64,000 nucleotides of DNA, taken from assembly GCA_947623455.1 (NCBI GenBank), contig OX392532.1:3658001-3722000 (forward strand), read 5' to 3'. The notes under the pieces are model-generated. The model did no database searches and was not told the origin of the DNA. It saw only the letters and a program-made list of their open reading frames with translations. The DNA is from Mimachlamys varia. Lineage: Eukaryota > Mollusca > Bivalvia > Pectinida > Pectinidae. How positions within the stretch are numbered: the first letter of the stretch is position 1; each line of letters opens with the position of its first letter. The position numbers were made by a program, and so were the translations under genes. Of this stretch, positions 36,945 through 48,800 are shown piece after piece.

Positions 36945-37835
36945 ATAAAAAACATTACAGAATACCAAACCATAACCATAGTCCAAACTCAAAATCGATT
37001 AAACTATGGCCAAAATATGACAAAAGAAAAGATGTACAAAGAGACCCTTGTAAAAGTACAGGACAATAAGGCCAGGGGTTCCGGAATAGTAACCGTCTTC
37101 TATTTCATCGGCGACACCAGCCATGTACATGTTGGTCACATCCAAGTAAACATCAAGTCCTCAACGTGAGAACCGAGAATCATTTTCATTCACAGCACGT
37201 AAGCAATCGCATGAGCATACTCTTAAACGTTCATCTTCATATCATACAAAGAAACAATATTTCTAAACCAGGCAAATATGGCGACCATTATAAGCTCATA
37301 TTTCTGATCAATCTGCATCTCCCGAATGCCAGTGAAATAAGTTTGTCAGCAGCCGACATCGATTACTATATCTCAATATTTAGAGCTGGACCTAGAATAA
37401 CGAATCAATTTCGATATGTAAACACCAGTTTTGAGATGCATAGATGTTACTTTCAATTAATGAAAAGTTCATGATTGGAAAATTGCATCGTATAGCTTAG
37501 TAGCGGGCTGTCCATGTTGGTAATAGTTTAAGTAGAGATCGAGGTAAGCAGCTGGTGTAGAAGTGTCTGTTGTGTTCTTTAAATCAAGTTCAGAGGGGTA
37601 TACACGATCGACGTGGTTAGCAAACTTCTTGATGTTCATAGACAACACATCGTCGATATATCTGAAAGCGAAAATAAAATTTGGCAAGGTTTTTATTACC
37701 TTTCTTACTCAGCTTAAATTGGTACACATCTTGTCCCCATGGGAATGCAAACAGTCTATTGGAAAACCTTTTTTGAAAAAGAAAGTTCTCATTACGAGAG
37801 ATAGAAGACTTTCGTTCAGTTTTTTATGAGGTATG
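36945..37835 (-). mobile_element. Retroelement fragment E with RT catalytic region
   Basis: The longest copy of the family. Minus-strand translation of 37520-37687 reads FRYIDDVLSMN, then VDRVYPSELDLKNTTD and AAYLDLYLNYYQ. YIDD is the RT catalytic box and the following block is a conserved family signature. Upstream (37829-37690) are frameshifted remains of the preceding region, with cccatgggg encoding the usual PxG turn. Downstream come the RT-distal part and 3' tail, ending near 36945. Multiple frameshifts; not active. Confidence 0.85.
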
Positions 37836-37970
37836 GTTGTGTACAGGGTACGTAAAGTGTACGTTTGATCGTAAAAACATTTTTAGTTAATGTAACTAAA
37901 TAATGAAACTTCAGAAAACTGATTCTGGTGTTTCACTGCATCGCCTACTGCAACTTGGCAGGTGTCGTGA

Positions 37971-38344
37971 TGTCAGTGTTAAATACGTCACAGTCCTTAT
38001 ATGGTAATTTCAGTGTTCAATTCGTCACATCCCATATATGGCAATGTCGATGTTAAATACGTCACAGTCCTTATATGGAAAGTCAGGATTAGATACGTCA
38101 CATCCCTTATATGGTTGTGTCGGGGTTAGATACGTCACATTCCTTATATGGTAATGTCGGGGTTATATACGTCACATCCCTTATATGGTTATGTCGGGGT
38201 TAAATACGTCACATCCCTTATATGGTAATGTGGGGGTTAAATACGTCACATCCCTTGTATATGGTAATGTCAGTGTTAGATACGTCACATCCCTTTTAAT
38301 GGTAATGTCAGGTTTATATAAGTCACATCCCTTATATGGTAATC
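37971..38344. repeat. 37 bp minisatellite
   Basis: About ten imperfect copies of a 37 bp unit containing atacgtcacatcccttatat and ggtaatgtcggggttaa. Nearly every unit has a TACGTCA word. The array lies between retroelement copies E (minus) and F (plus), which point away from each other. Confidence 0.9.
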
Positions 38345-38839
38345 CTGAACAATTCGTCTTTTTTCTTTGTGTTCTGGGTGTCGTTCAGCGTTATAAAATA
38401 TGGTCTTTATTTGATCTGCCAACTCTCAGAACTGGACCGGCATTTGTCAGCAGCGTCAAGGGATTCCATTTCTTAACCGACCAGAGGATTATGTGTTACG
38501 AATTTCGGAATTTAACACTAAAAGTTAGACATTCTCAAAATGTCATTTAGATTTACATGCTATTGTTACAATAAAACTGACTACCTTACCTGGACTAGAA
38601 TGTCGATTGTGGTTTACAGCACAAACCATAACGCGAAGTAGAAATCGGAAAAAAATGAAGAATATAAATGAAAAACACTAAATTAACGAAACGGTGATCG
38701 TCTTATGCGTCACCGATGACGTCATGCCATAACAACGCCACAAACGCGGATAGTGAAAACAGAACTTTGATATATCCTAACTTAACCGACATGTTTTTGT
38801 CTTTAAAGCTGAATTTGTCGAGGAGCCGATCAGTGCAGG
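38345..38839. other. Non-coding spacer
   Basis: No gene recognised; an open frame running from the array to 38550 has no family resemblance that I can see. Confidence 0.4.
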
Positions 38840-39600
38840 TTAAATAAACCTTGTCAAATCTATGATTTCACCTTCAGGTTTACCGACGGTGTGTGGTTCA
38901 ATATGAAGACGATTGCTTACCACGTCAATTGTATTTACCCTTCTCAACTAGAAATCAAGGAGAGCACAGGCTTTTCTTCATCACCCGCTTACCTCGACCT
39001 CTACTGTGACCAACAGGGGCAGCTACATGTAACTATTGAGTTACACGACACACGTGAGCTATCCCTCACTTGATACTGGTAGTGCCATCTCTGTTCCTCA
39101 AACCTATGGTGTTACCATTTCGCAATTAATGCCTTATTTTAGGGTTGCTCGATCGAAAAATCGAGATGTTTGCGATGGAGTCGGCTGCTGACAAACTTAA
39201 CACATACTCATTCGTGAGATACAGATGGCTGAAGATCATGAGCAAGATTTATGGTCGCCATCATGATCTCACTGAGAAATATTCTGTAGCGATGTTGCAT
39301 ATAAAGGTTGACCTTTTTGAATATTTCTCATTATATTCCTTGTTGCTCCAAAGATTACCTTAGTTCTTACTTTAAGGACGTAACTTGTATTTGGATGTTA
39401 CCTAGATTTACATGACGGGAATCGTCGATGAAACAAAACTTTACTCTTCTTGAACACCTGATCTCATATTCTTGTACTTTTCCAATGGTCCACGTATAAG
39501 TATGTCCTTTGTTCATAGTTTGTCAGACACATTTCAATCGATTTCGAGTTCGGATCACGACGGTTTTTCCGATACTTCGATGTTCTCTTATTTTTCTTAC
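38840..39600 (+). mobile_element. Retroelement fragment F (RT remnant and 3' tail)
   Basis: Plus-strand copy. Around 38885-39060 the translation gives a mutated FRYIDD region (FTDGVWFN), then CIYPSQLEIKESTG and SPAYLDLY. YGVTISQL follows near 39108 in another frame, then KIYGRHHDLTEKYSV (39247-39291). The 3' tail ends at about 39597 with tgttctcttatttttct. The catalytic YIDD is destroyed. A decayed hammerhead motif lies about 100 bases further downstream. Confidence 0.85.
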
Positions 39601-39695
39601 AATCCTGACGATGGTAGCGCTTTACGCGCCTCCTATTCTGTTTCAACTATAGATGTAGTTGAAATTAAAATAGGTTTCCAACCTTTCGGTCCGAA

Positions 39696-39739
39696 GCACC
39701 ACTGACGAGTCCAAGAAGGACGTATCACCTGTGTGATTC
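39696..39739 (+). ncRNA. Decayed hammerhead ribozyme motif
   Basis: This lines up base for base with the motif at 16084: left arm gcacca, core CTGACGA (one change from CTGATGA), a well-paired stem II (gtccaagaaggac), then CGTATC in place of CGAAAC, and cctgtgtgattc. The loss of the GAAA core should abolish cleavage. Sequence right of it (gtaattctt, then agcatgatgta) also resembles that right of the first motif, so both belong to one repeat family. Confidence 0.5.
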
Positions 39740-40257
39740 TGTGTAATTCTTATTTAGCATGATGTATTTAAACTAGACGTACTTCAAGGTTGAAAGAATT
39801 AGGTCCGAAATCGTGTAATACACTAATATGTCGAATATTTTCATACAGGAACTTCATTTGATATTTCTAGGGGTAATTTAATAATTTGGTTAACTTTATA
39901 TATTTACTTGTGCTCATTTAACAAAAGAGAGTAAACAGCAATATGTCCATGTTTATGTTGACTTTTAGAGGGACATTGCATTGACATTGAAATAATCAGA
40001 CGCGTATCGTAGTCAGTGATGGTTCGTCCCTCGTTTTCTGTTTGGAAAGCGTTGAAGAAACTAAGTAAACTCATTCCGAGTCGGAATATAGTTTCTAATT
40101 ATATTGTTGCTAGTAGCATTTAGAAATAATCGTTTATGATTTACCGATGAAATATTTTGATAAATTCCCATACTTTAATATTAATTTTCCTCACAGCAGG
40201 CCAATGTTTTGAAACAGTTGCGTTCTAAACGCTGTAGCTTATTCACATGTTGGCTAC
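39740..40257. other. Non-coding spacer
   Basis: No gene or repeat recognised beyond the ribozyme-family flank at its left end. Confidence 0.4.
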
Positions 40258-40905
40258 ATTTCATCAAGTACACTGACAGGGCCCTATATTTGTATGCACA
40301 ATGACAGGGCCCAACATTTGTATGTACACTGACAGGGCCCTATATTTGTATGCACAATGACAGGGCCCAACATTTGTATGTACAATGACAGGGCCCTACA
40401 TTTGTATGTACAATGACAGGGCCCTATATTTGTATGTACACTGACAGGACCCTACATTTGTATGTACAATGACAGGGCCCTACATTTGTATGTACAATGA
40501 CAGGGCCCTACATTTGTATGTACAATGACAGGGCCCTACATTTGTATGTACAATGACAAAGCCCCACATTTTTATGTACACTGACAGGGCCCATACATTT
40601 GTATTTACACTGACAGGGCCCCTACATTTGTATGTACGCTGACAGGGCCCTACATTTGTATGTACACTGACAGGGCCCTATATTTGTATTTACACCGCCA
40701 GGGCCCTATATTTGTATGTACACTAACAGGGCTTACATTTGTATGTACACTGACAGGGCCCTATATTCATACACTGACATGGTCCCTAATTTATATATAC
40801 ACTGACAGGACCCCTACATTTGTTTATACACTGACAGGGCCTTACCTTTACAGGTATATACACTGACAGGGTCTTACATTTATAGGTATATACACTGACA
40901 GGGCC
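40258..40905. repeat. 28 bp minisatellite
   Basis: About 23 copies of a 28 bp unit (tgacagggccctacatttgt plus atgtacac), with the palindrome gggccc in most units. The right end (40740-40905) is more diverged and has longer units. Confidence 0.95.
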
Positions 40906-41276
40906 CACCATGTGTTACGTTAATGTCCTCTGTCAGAATCTCCAGGGAACCTATGGGTAGAGCTCATTTAACCAGGATTAGGATTCATAAAATGTATCTT
41001 TTGTCTACGGAATCGTGTCATGGCCATTTATCATTTGCGAAAAAATCCACTTCCTCAATTAACTGCAACCCAATACACTGGAATCATATATAACAACTTG
41101 TCTGTCGGTAAACCCCTAAACCGTTTGTGTGGAATCGTATAGCAACTAGACGTTACAGACAAATGTAGGCTAGAGTAGGTGAAGATTCCAAACTTAACAA
41201 ATGTCTTTTGTGTATCATTGACCTTTCCTCAGTCAACGTAAACACTTCGACCCAAACAAACTCCAACAAAACAAAT
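40906..41276. other. Non-coding spacer
   Basis: No feature recognised. Confidence 0.4.
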
Positions 41277-41835
41277 ATACCAGAGAATACCAAAGCGTCA
41301 ACAAAACCATAATCCGAACTCAAAATCGATTAAACTATGGACAAAATATGAACAAGGAAAGATTTACACTGAGCCCCCTGTAAAAGTAAAAGAGAAGTCC
41401 AGGTGTTAGGGAAGAGTAAGCGTCTTTTGCTTCATCGACGACACCCGCCATGTTACTCTAGGTCATATCCAAGTTTAAGCTCTGGCCTAAACGTGAGAAC
41501 TGAGGCATAACACTCAATTACAACAAGCTGTCTTACAAATGAGCATATTCAAAAACATCCATATCATACAAGGATATAGAATATTTCCCAATGAGACCAA
41601 TATGACGACCATAAATGTTGCTCATAATTTGCATCGACCTGTATCTCTCGAATCCCTGTGCCGTCAGTTTGCTCGTCCGCAGCTGACATCTATCACGAAA
41701 TTCTCGATGTTCAGAGCAAGCCCCAGAATAACAAATCGATTGCGACATTTAAACACCATAGAGTAGGGAAGCAGGGATGTTACTGCCAAGAAAGGGAATG
41801 TTCATGATCAGAAAATCGAAATCAGTCATACATGT
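41277..41835 (-). mobile_element. Retroelement fragment G
   Basis: Minus-strand copy. From about 41830 it encodes DFDFLIMNIPFLGSNIPA, then a stop, YSGACSEHREF and SNIYGRHIGLIGKYSI, followed by the 3' tail to about 41277 (gtattctctggtat). The NIPFLGSNIPA block connects the RT core of fragment E to the distal region of fragment A, so the family's domain order can be pieced together from the copies. Not functional. Confidence 0.85.
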
Positions 41836-41928
41836 AACAATCAAGAGTGGTTAACATAAGCTTGTAGCATATTACTTCAATTTATCTTGAATTCACCACT
41901 GATATCGGCCGATAACTACTGTCAGATA

Positions 41929-42350
41929 AAGCAGTGCTTTATCTGTCCATACAATGTGCTTTATTCGTCCATACAATGTGCTTTATCTGTCCATACATCG
42001 TGCTTTATTCGTCCATACAATGTGCTTTATCCGTCCATACAATGTGCTTTATCCGTCAATACAATGTGTTTTGTCCGTTCATACAATGTACTTTATTCGT
42101 TCATACAATGTGCTTTGTCTGTCTATACAAAGGCTTTATCTGTCCATACAATGTGCTTTATCTGTCCATACAATGTGCTTTATCCGTCCATACAATGTGC
42201 TTTATCTGTCCTTACAATGAATGTGCTTTATCTGTCCATACAATGTGCTTTGTCTGTCTATACAAAGGCTTTATCTGTCCATACAATGTGCTTTATCTGT
42301 CCATACAATGTGCTTTATCCGTCCATACAATGTGCTTTATCTGTCAATGC
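41929..42350. repeat. 22 bp minisatellite
   Basis: About 19 copies of a 22 bp unit (gtgctttatctgtccataca plus at). The unit contains no stop in any plus frame, so all three frames run open for 88 to 166 codons; these are artefacts of the repeat. A 22 bp variant (aaggctttatctg) appears at two points about 120 bp apart. Confidence 0.95.
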
Positions 42351-43487
42351 GATGCACGTGAACAAGTATTTCCTGATTGACTCATGAATTTATTACGGTT
42401 GATTATCGGAAGTAGATAAAATCTGTGAAATATTTTCATACACAGATGCGTGAAATTACATTCTGTAGACTACATTGTATTGCGCCCCGACTTTCTTAAA
42501 AAAATAGATCTTTAGTTTTATGAATGGATGTTTTCCTACGTGACCAAGCGGTCGCATGGCTTCTGTGCAATAAAAGGTAAATAAATAACGTTTTTGTTCT
42601 GCTTCATGTGAATATCTGTATTGAATGGTTGAAGGATAGACATAATACATGGTAAGAAGTTTACAATACAGGGTTTGTTTTTGGCTAGGGACGGTAAGAC
42701 GAAGATTGCTCGCCAACTCGTCTTTCCTAACACTCGCCAAAAAACAACCAAACGCCTTATCACTTTTTAAGTAATTTGAGAGCTCGGTGTCTTGCCCTTG
42801 TCGAGATTGAATGTAGAAGAAATCACCAGTTGGTCCATATTCTGTCGTAGTAAGGAGAAAACACAACGTCCATAGACCGTTTATATACTTCTGTCACATA
42901 TTGGTAAGAAACCAAGGGTAAATCGACACCAAGTAGACTGTTAACACGGCATAACTACGGCAACACGGACGGCCGCACAGTAACAGTCATTGTTAAATTC
43001 GATCAAAAGATAAATCGTCGAAAGCAAATCTGATCCTTAAATTGTCATCCCCAGCACGCCGGACCAATACTGCTCATTGGTGTCAGGCTGTTTATCTGTC
43101 AGTGCTCGCCAATCCTCCGAGGCGGGTGATTGCCAGTGTGGGATGGTGCAATGAAAATAAATCACAGCCAAGCCCTATTTGGTATGGGAACGTAATGGCG
43201 CGGGATAATTGTATCCGTGTCCACGCGAGACTTGATGTGTCTGCGCGTAGACTTCATCAGGTTGAGCGGGAATTACCGTCCGATTTGGCGGGAATCATAG
43301 ACGCTTCCGTATTATTTCTCAATGAGCAATTCCGAGCGAGTGCTTGACTGGCACCAGACAAAGTGGTGTATCAGGCCACGTTTATTGTGTAACACCAATA
43401 CACAACAATTGACTGGAAGGGTAAATAAGGCATCGTTTCCCCCTCGTGTTTAGTGTTATGACTATCGAATCTCCTAGTTTGTATAGG
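42351..43487. other. Non-coding spacer
   Basis: Two open frames of 100-145 codons (42456-42890 minus, 43042-43347 plus) lack an ATG start and show no family resemblance or splice sites that I can defend. I do not call them genes. Confidence 0.35.
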
Positions 43488-43519
43488 CTTCTTACTCGTT
43501 TTCTCTTCCGAATAGTTTA

Positions 43520-43590
43520 GGTTTCACCCCTTACGCAGCATCAGAGGCGAGTCCAAGAAACCCACGACGAATACCTGTTTATGTTTTTTT
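43520..43590 (+). other. Possible third relic of the hammerhead repeat
   Basis: gcatcag, then gcgagtccaagaa and cgacgaatacctgt occur in the order of the motif at 39696, but the core bases are largely lost and extra bases interrupt stem II. Only a weak resemblance. Confidence 0.2.
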
Positions 43591-44589
43591 ATTACAATGT
43601 TATTATTTCATCATTATTATTTTATCATCAGCAGAGTTCTATAAAGACGTCGTATTCTGTCGCTAATTAATTTCGCATCACATCTTTATTAATCTGGAAA
43701 TACATACTTATCAAAAGCTTTTAACTCTCTTCATAATCATCTTTGCTGGAGAGGTGAAACTAACATTTAACCGTTATCAGAGGACGCATAGACCATACTG
43801 ATGTTGGCATGGGAGTAATATTTAGAGAACTGGGTTCTTACTTTAAAAATGAACCACCAAGTAAAAGAAAAGTTACATTTATCAGAGATTCACCCTTATC
43901 TTTAACATTATATTTGTCCGGTTCTGTTTCTGTTCATGTTTACATAAAACAGGTCTGAAACTTACAGATGGGTGTAAATATGAACTTCGTGGGTATATAT
44001 AGAAATACGGAACAACGTATTTCTGAATATTTTAAAATGTGCATTTATAATATTTCGATCTAATCACGTATGTATACACAACATTGATTACGCTTATATA
44101 TACTGTATGTTCAACATGATGTCTGACATGAGGCTGATCACATTGTACTTGTAAACGTAGGGCGCGAACAGTAAAAATATACAGCCTACGGAATACCACG
44201 TTGCTTTCCGTTGGAAGCTTTTAGCTCCGGTGCTTATCGGTATTTTACTAGCTTTTAAGGGTCAAATTAGCTTAATTTAGGCTGACGGTAATGTCAGGTG
44301 CCGCAACCTACTGATTCTGCGGTGATGAAACAAGGTTCATTGCTTAGAATTCACCGCAGACACCAAGAACAGCTTTCTCCTTGATATTCAAGTTTCCTCC
44401 GGCATCAAAACCATGAACTTAGGATATGAAACCGTTAAAAAATAAAAACACGCACACAAAACTTAATTCATAAATCGAAATCCTCAGTATTATAAAATTA
44501 ATCCGTTGCATAATTATTATTACCGATTCCATTTGAGGGTCAGACTGGTTTACGAGCTTTCTCTGTGAGGAGCTAGATTCAGTTCTACA
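43591..44589. other. Non-coding spacer
   Basis: No feature recognised. Confidence 0.4.
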
Positions 44590-44960
44590 GGATGTCTGCA
44601 AGTAGGGGAATGTTTAAACATGGGGGAATATTTACACGTAGGGAAGAATGTCTACGCGTAAGAGGAATGTTTTCACGTGAGGGATGTCAATACGTGGGGG
44701 AATGTTTACACGTGAGGGAATGTTTACACGTGGGGAAGAATGTCTACCCATGGGAGATTGTTTACACGTGAGAGAATGTTTTCACGTAGGGGAAGAATGT
44801 CTACGCATAGGGGAATGTTTTCACGTGAGGGATGTTTTCACGTGGGGGAATGTCTACACGTGTGGGAATGTTTTTACGTAGGGGAAGAATGTCTACGCAA
44901 TGGGGAATGTTTACTTACATGTGAGAAAGTTGCTCACGCGTGAGAATTCTTTGGGCTTTG
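44590..44960. repeat. Degenerate 18-21 bp minisatellite rich in CACGTG
   Basis: About 18 imperfect units alternating between gggaatgtttacacgtga-like (18 bp) and gggaagaatgtctacgcgta-like (20-21 bp) forms. About eight units contain the E-box palindrome CACGTG. Open frames across it begin without a convincing start and have no family resemblance. Confidence 0.85.
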
Positions 44961-45833
44961 TTTAAGCATGGGACACTTTTTCGCGTGAACTTTAAAGATA
45001 TTACATGTACAATGTAAGTAAGCGCCTTTCATCCCGTCAGAGCGTTTGTTTACGCGCGAGTGGGTGTAAACGCATGGGTGGATGTACGTGTTTACCATTG
45101 ACTTGAGAGGATGCGTTAGTGAGATAATACGTGTACGGTTGGGGCGTTGTCATGGAATCTACCATCGAACGTTAGTCATGTCATCGTATCATCCCGAAAT
45201 CGAACGTGAGTCATGTCATCGTATCATCCCGGAATCGAACGCCTCATACACGTTCAACCGCGGATGAAAGATGTTCCCAAAACCTTTTAATATCAAATAG
45301 CTTATATGATAGACTCTTAGCTTACGCTTTAGATGCCGCTCACTTATTTCTGTAAGTACCTTTAATGACCTTCAATAACCTTTATACGTGACAATACTTT
45401 GTATGATGTACACCAAGTAGATTTGTAAATTAATTCTCGGTTTATCTAATTGTCTTCATCCAATCGTTTCTGTTTTCTCACCCTGTCGAAGACACCCTGT
45501 GCATGCAAATGACAGCTTTAATGAAAGGTCGCATGACGTCAGCTACAGACAAACCACTGACTCTGATCGTGTGCTGGCGGTACAAACTCTGGGTGACCCG
45601 TCCGTACGCCTCTCAATAGTGTAATGTCAATACGGTTCAACAGCGGTTGCTTAAGGATGTAAAATTAACGTAATTAGCGAGGACAAACGTATGTTTGAGG
45701 CACATGATGACAGTTCTGTGGTATCCCACGTAGAGTCGATATGAACCAGCCTCTGGTAAAATCAGGTCTAATCAGCGTGATCTCAGACGATCTGAATACC
45801 TCCCAAATTGTGCCTAATAAAACTATTCATATT
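44961..45833. other. Non-coding spacer with a short duplication
   Basis: A two-copy repeat of about 40 bases lies at 45165-45241 (catcgaacgt, tcatgtcatcgtatcatccc). No gene. The last bases (attcatatt, 45825-45833) recur just right of the following array at 50240-50248. Confidence 0.45.
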
Positions 45834-48800
45834 CAACATGGCGTGAATAGAGCTAGATATATACAGAGGGGGACAACATGGCGTGTATAGAGCTAGAGAT
45901 ATACAGAGGGGGACAACATGGCGTATATAGAGCTAGAGATATACAGAGGGGGACAACATGGCGTGTATAGAGCTAGAGATATACAGAGGGGGACAACATG
46001 GCGTGTATAGAGCTAGATATATACAGAGGGGGACAACATGGCGTGAATAGAGCTAGAGATATACAGAGGGGGACAACATGGCGTGTATAGAGCTAGATAT
46101 ATACAGAGGGGGACAACATGGCGTGAATAGAGCTAGAGATATACAGAGGGGGACAACATGGCGTGTATAGAGCTAGAGATATACAGAGGGGGACAACATG
46201 GCGTGTATAGAGCTAGATATATACAGAGGGGGACAACATGGCGTGTATAGAGCTAGAGATATACAGAGGGGGACAACATGGCGTGAATAGAGCTAGAGAT
46301 ATACAGAGGGGGACAACATGGCGTGTATAGAGCTAGAGATATACAGAGGGGGACAACATGGCGTGTATAGAGCTAGAGATATACAGAGGAGGACAACATG
46401 GCGTGAATAGAGCTAGAGATATACAGAGGGGGACAACATGGCGTGTATAGAGCTAGAGATATACAGAGGGGGACAACATGGCGTGAATAGAGCTAGAGAT
46501 ATACAGAGGGGGACAACATGGCGTGTATAGAGCTAGAGATATACAGAGGGGACAACATGGCGTGAATAGAGCTAGAGATATACAGAGGGGGACAACATGG
46601 CGTGTATAGAACTAGAGATATACAGAGGGGGACAACATGGCGTGTATAGAACTAGAGATATACAGAGGGGGACAACATGGCGTGTATAGAGCTAGAGATA
46701 TACAGAGGGGGACAACATGGCGTGAATAGAGCTAGAGATATACAGAGGGGGACAACATGGCGTGAATAGAGCTAGAGATATACAGAGGGGGACAACATGG
46801 CGTGAATAGAGCTAGAGATATACAGAGGGGGACAACATGGCGTGTATAGAGCTAGAGATATACAGAGGGGGACAACATGGCGTGAATAGAGCTAGAGATA
46901 TACAGAGGGGGACAACATGGCGTGAATAGAGCTAGAGATATACAGAGGGGGACAACATGGCGTGAATAGAGCTAGAGATATACAGAGGGGACAACATGGC
47001 GTGAATAGAGCTAGAGATATACAGAGGGGGACAACATGGCGTGTATAGAACTAGAGATATACAGAGGGGGACAACATGGCGTGTATAGAGCTAGAGATAT
47101 ACAGAGGGGGACAACATGGCGTGTATAGAGCTAGAGATATACAGAGGGGGACAACATGGCGTGTATAGAGCTAGAGATATACAGAGGGGGACAACATGGC
47201 GTGTATAGAGCTAGAGATATACAGAGGGGGACAACATGGCGTGTATAGAGCTAAAGATATACAGAGGGGGACAACATGGCGTGTATAGAGCTAGAGATAT
47301 ACAGAGGGGGACAACATGGCGTGTATAGAGCTAGAGATATACAGAGGGGGACAACATGGCGTGTATAGAGCTAGAGATATACAGAGGGGGACAACATGGC
47401 GTGAATAGAGCTAGAGATATACAGAGGGGGACAACATGGCGTGTATAGAGCTAGATATATACAGAGGGGGACAACATGGCGTGAAATGAGCTAGAGATAT
47501 ACAGAGGGGGACAACATGGCGTGTATAGAGCTAGAGATATACAGAGGGGGACAACATGGCGTGAATAGAGCTAAAGATATACAGAGGGGGACAACATGGC
47601 GTGAATAGAGCTAGAGATATACAGAGGGGGACAACATGGCGTGAATAGAGCTAGAGATATACAGAGGGGACAACATGGCGTGAATAGAGCTAGAGATATA
47701 CAGAGGGGGACAACATGGCGTGTATAGAACTAGAGATATACAGAGGGGGACAACATGGCGTGTATAGAGCTAGAGATATACAGAGGGGGACAACATGGCG
47801 TGTATAGAGCTAGAGATATACAGAGGGGGACAACATGGCGTGTATAGAGCTAGAGATATACAGAGGGGGACAACATGGCGTGTATAGAGCTAGAGATATA
47901 CAGAGGGGGACAACATGGCGTGTATAGAGCTAGAGATATACAGAGGGGGACAACATGGCGTGTATAGAGCTAAAGATATACAGAGGGGGACAACATGGCG
48001 TGTATAGAGCTAGAGATATACAGAGGGGGACAACATGGCGTGTATAGAGCTAGAGATATACAGAGGGGGACAACATGGCGTGTATAGAGCTAGAGATATA
48101 CAGAGGGGGACAACATGGCGTGAATAGAGCTAGAGATATACAGAGGGGGACAACATGGCGTGTATAGAGCTAGATATATACAGAGGGGGACAACATGGCG
48201 TGAAATGAGCTAGAGATATACAGAGGGGGACAACATGGCGTGTATAGAGCTAGAGATATACAGAGGGGGACAACATGGCGTGAATAGAGCTAGAGATATA
48301 CAGAGGGGGACAACATGGCGTGAATAGAGCTAGAGATATACAGAGGGGGACAACATGGCGTGTATAGAGCTAGAGATATACAGAGGGGGACAACATGGCG
48401 TGAATAGAGCTAGAGATATACAGAGGGGGACAACATGGCGTGTATAGAGCTAGAGATATACAGAGGGGGACAACATGGCGTGAATAGAGCTAGAGATATA
48501 CAGAGGGGGACAAGATGGCGTAAATAGAGCTAGAGATATACAGAGGGGGACAACATAGCGTGTATAGAGCTAGAGATATACAGAGGGGGACAACATGGCG
48601 TGAATAGAGCTAGAGATATACAGAGGGGGACAACATGGCGTGAATAGAGCTAGAGATATACAGAGGGGGACAACATGGCGTGTATAGAGCTAGAGATATA
48701 CAGAGGGGGACAACATGGCGTGTATAGAGCTAGAGATATACAGAGGGGGACAACGTGGCGTGTATAGAGCTAGAGATATACAGAGGGGGACAACATGGCG

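Noticed and set aside
41887..42387. Three plus-frame open frames up to 166 codons
   Set aside because: The 22 bp unit has no stop in any frame; all three frames are open for that reason alone.
42456..42890. Minus-strand open frame of about 145 codons
   Set aside because: No ATG near its start, no recognisable domain, no splice sites I can defend. Chance length is plausible.
43042..43347. Plus-strand open frame of 101 codons with fairly even base composition
   Set aside because: It begins at TTG, has no family resemblance and no flanking splice signals. Kept only as a possible unrecognised exon.
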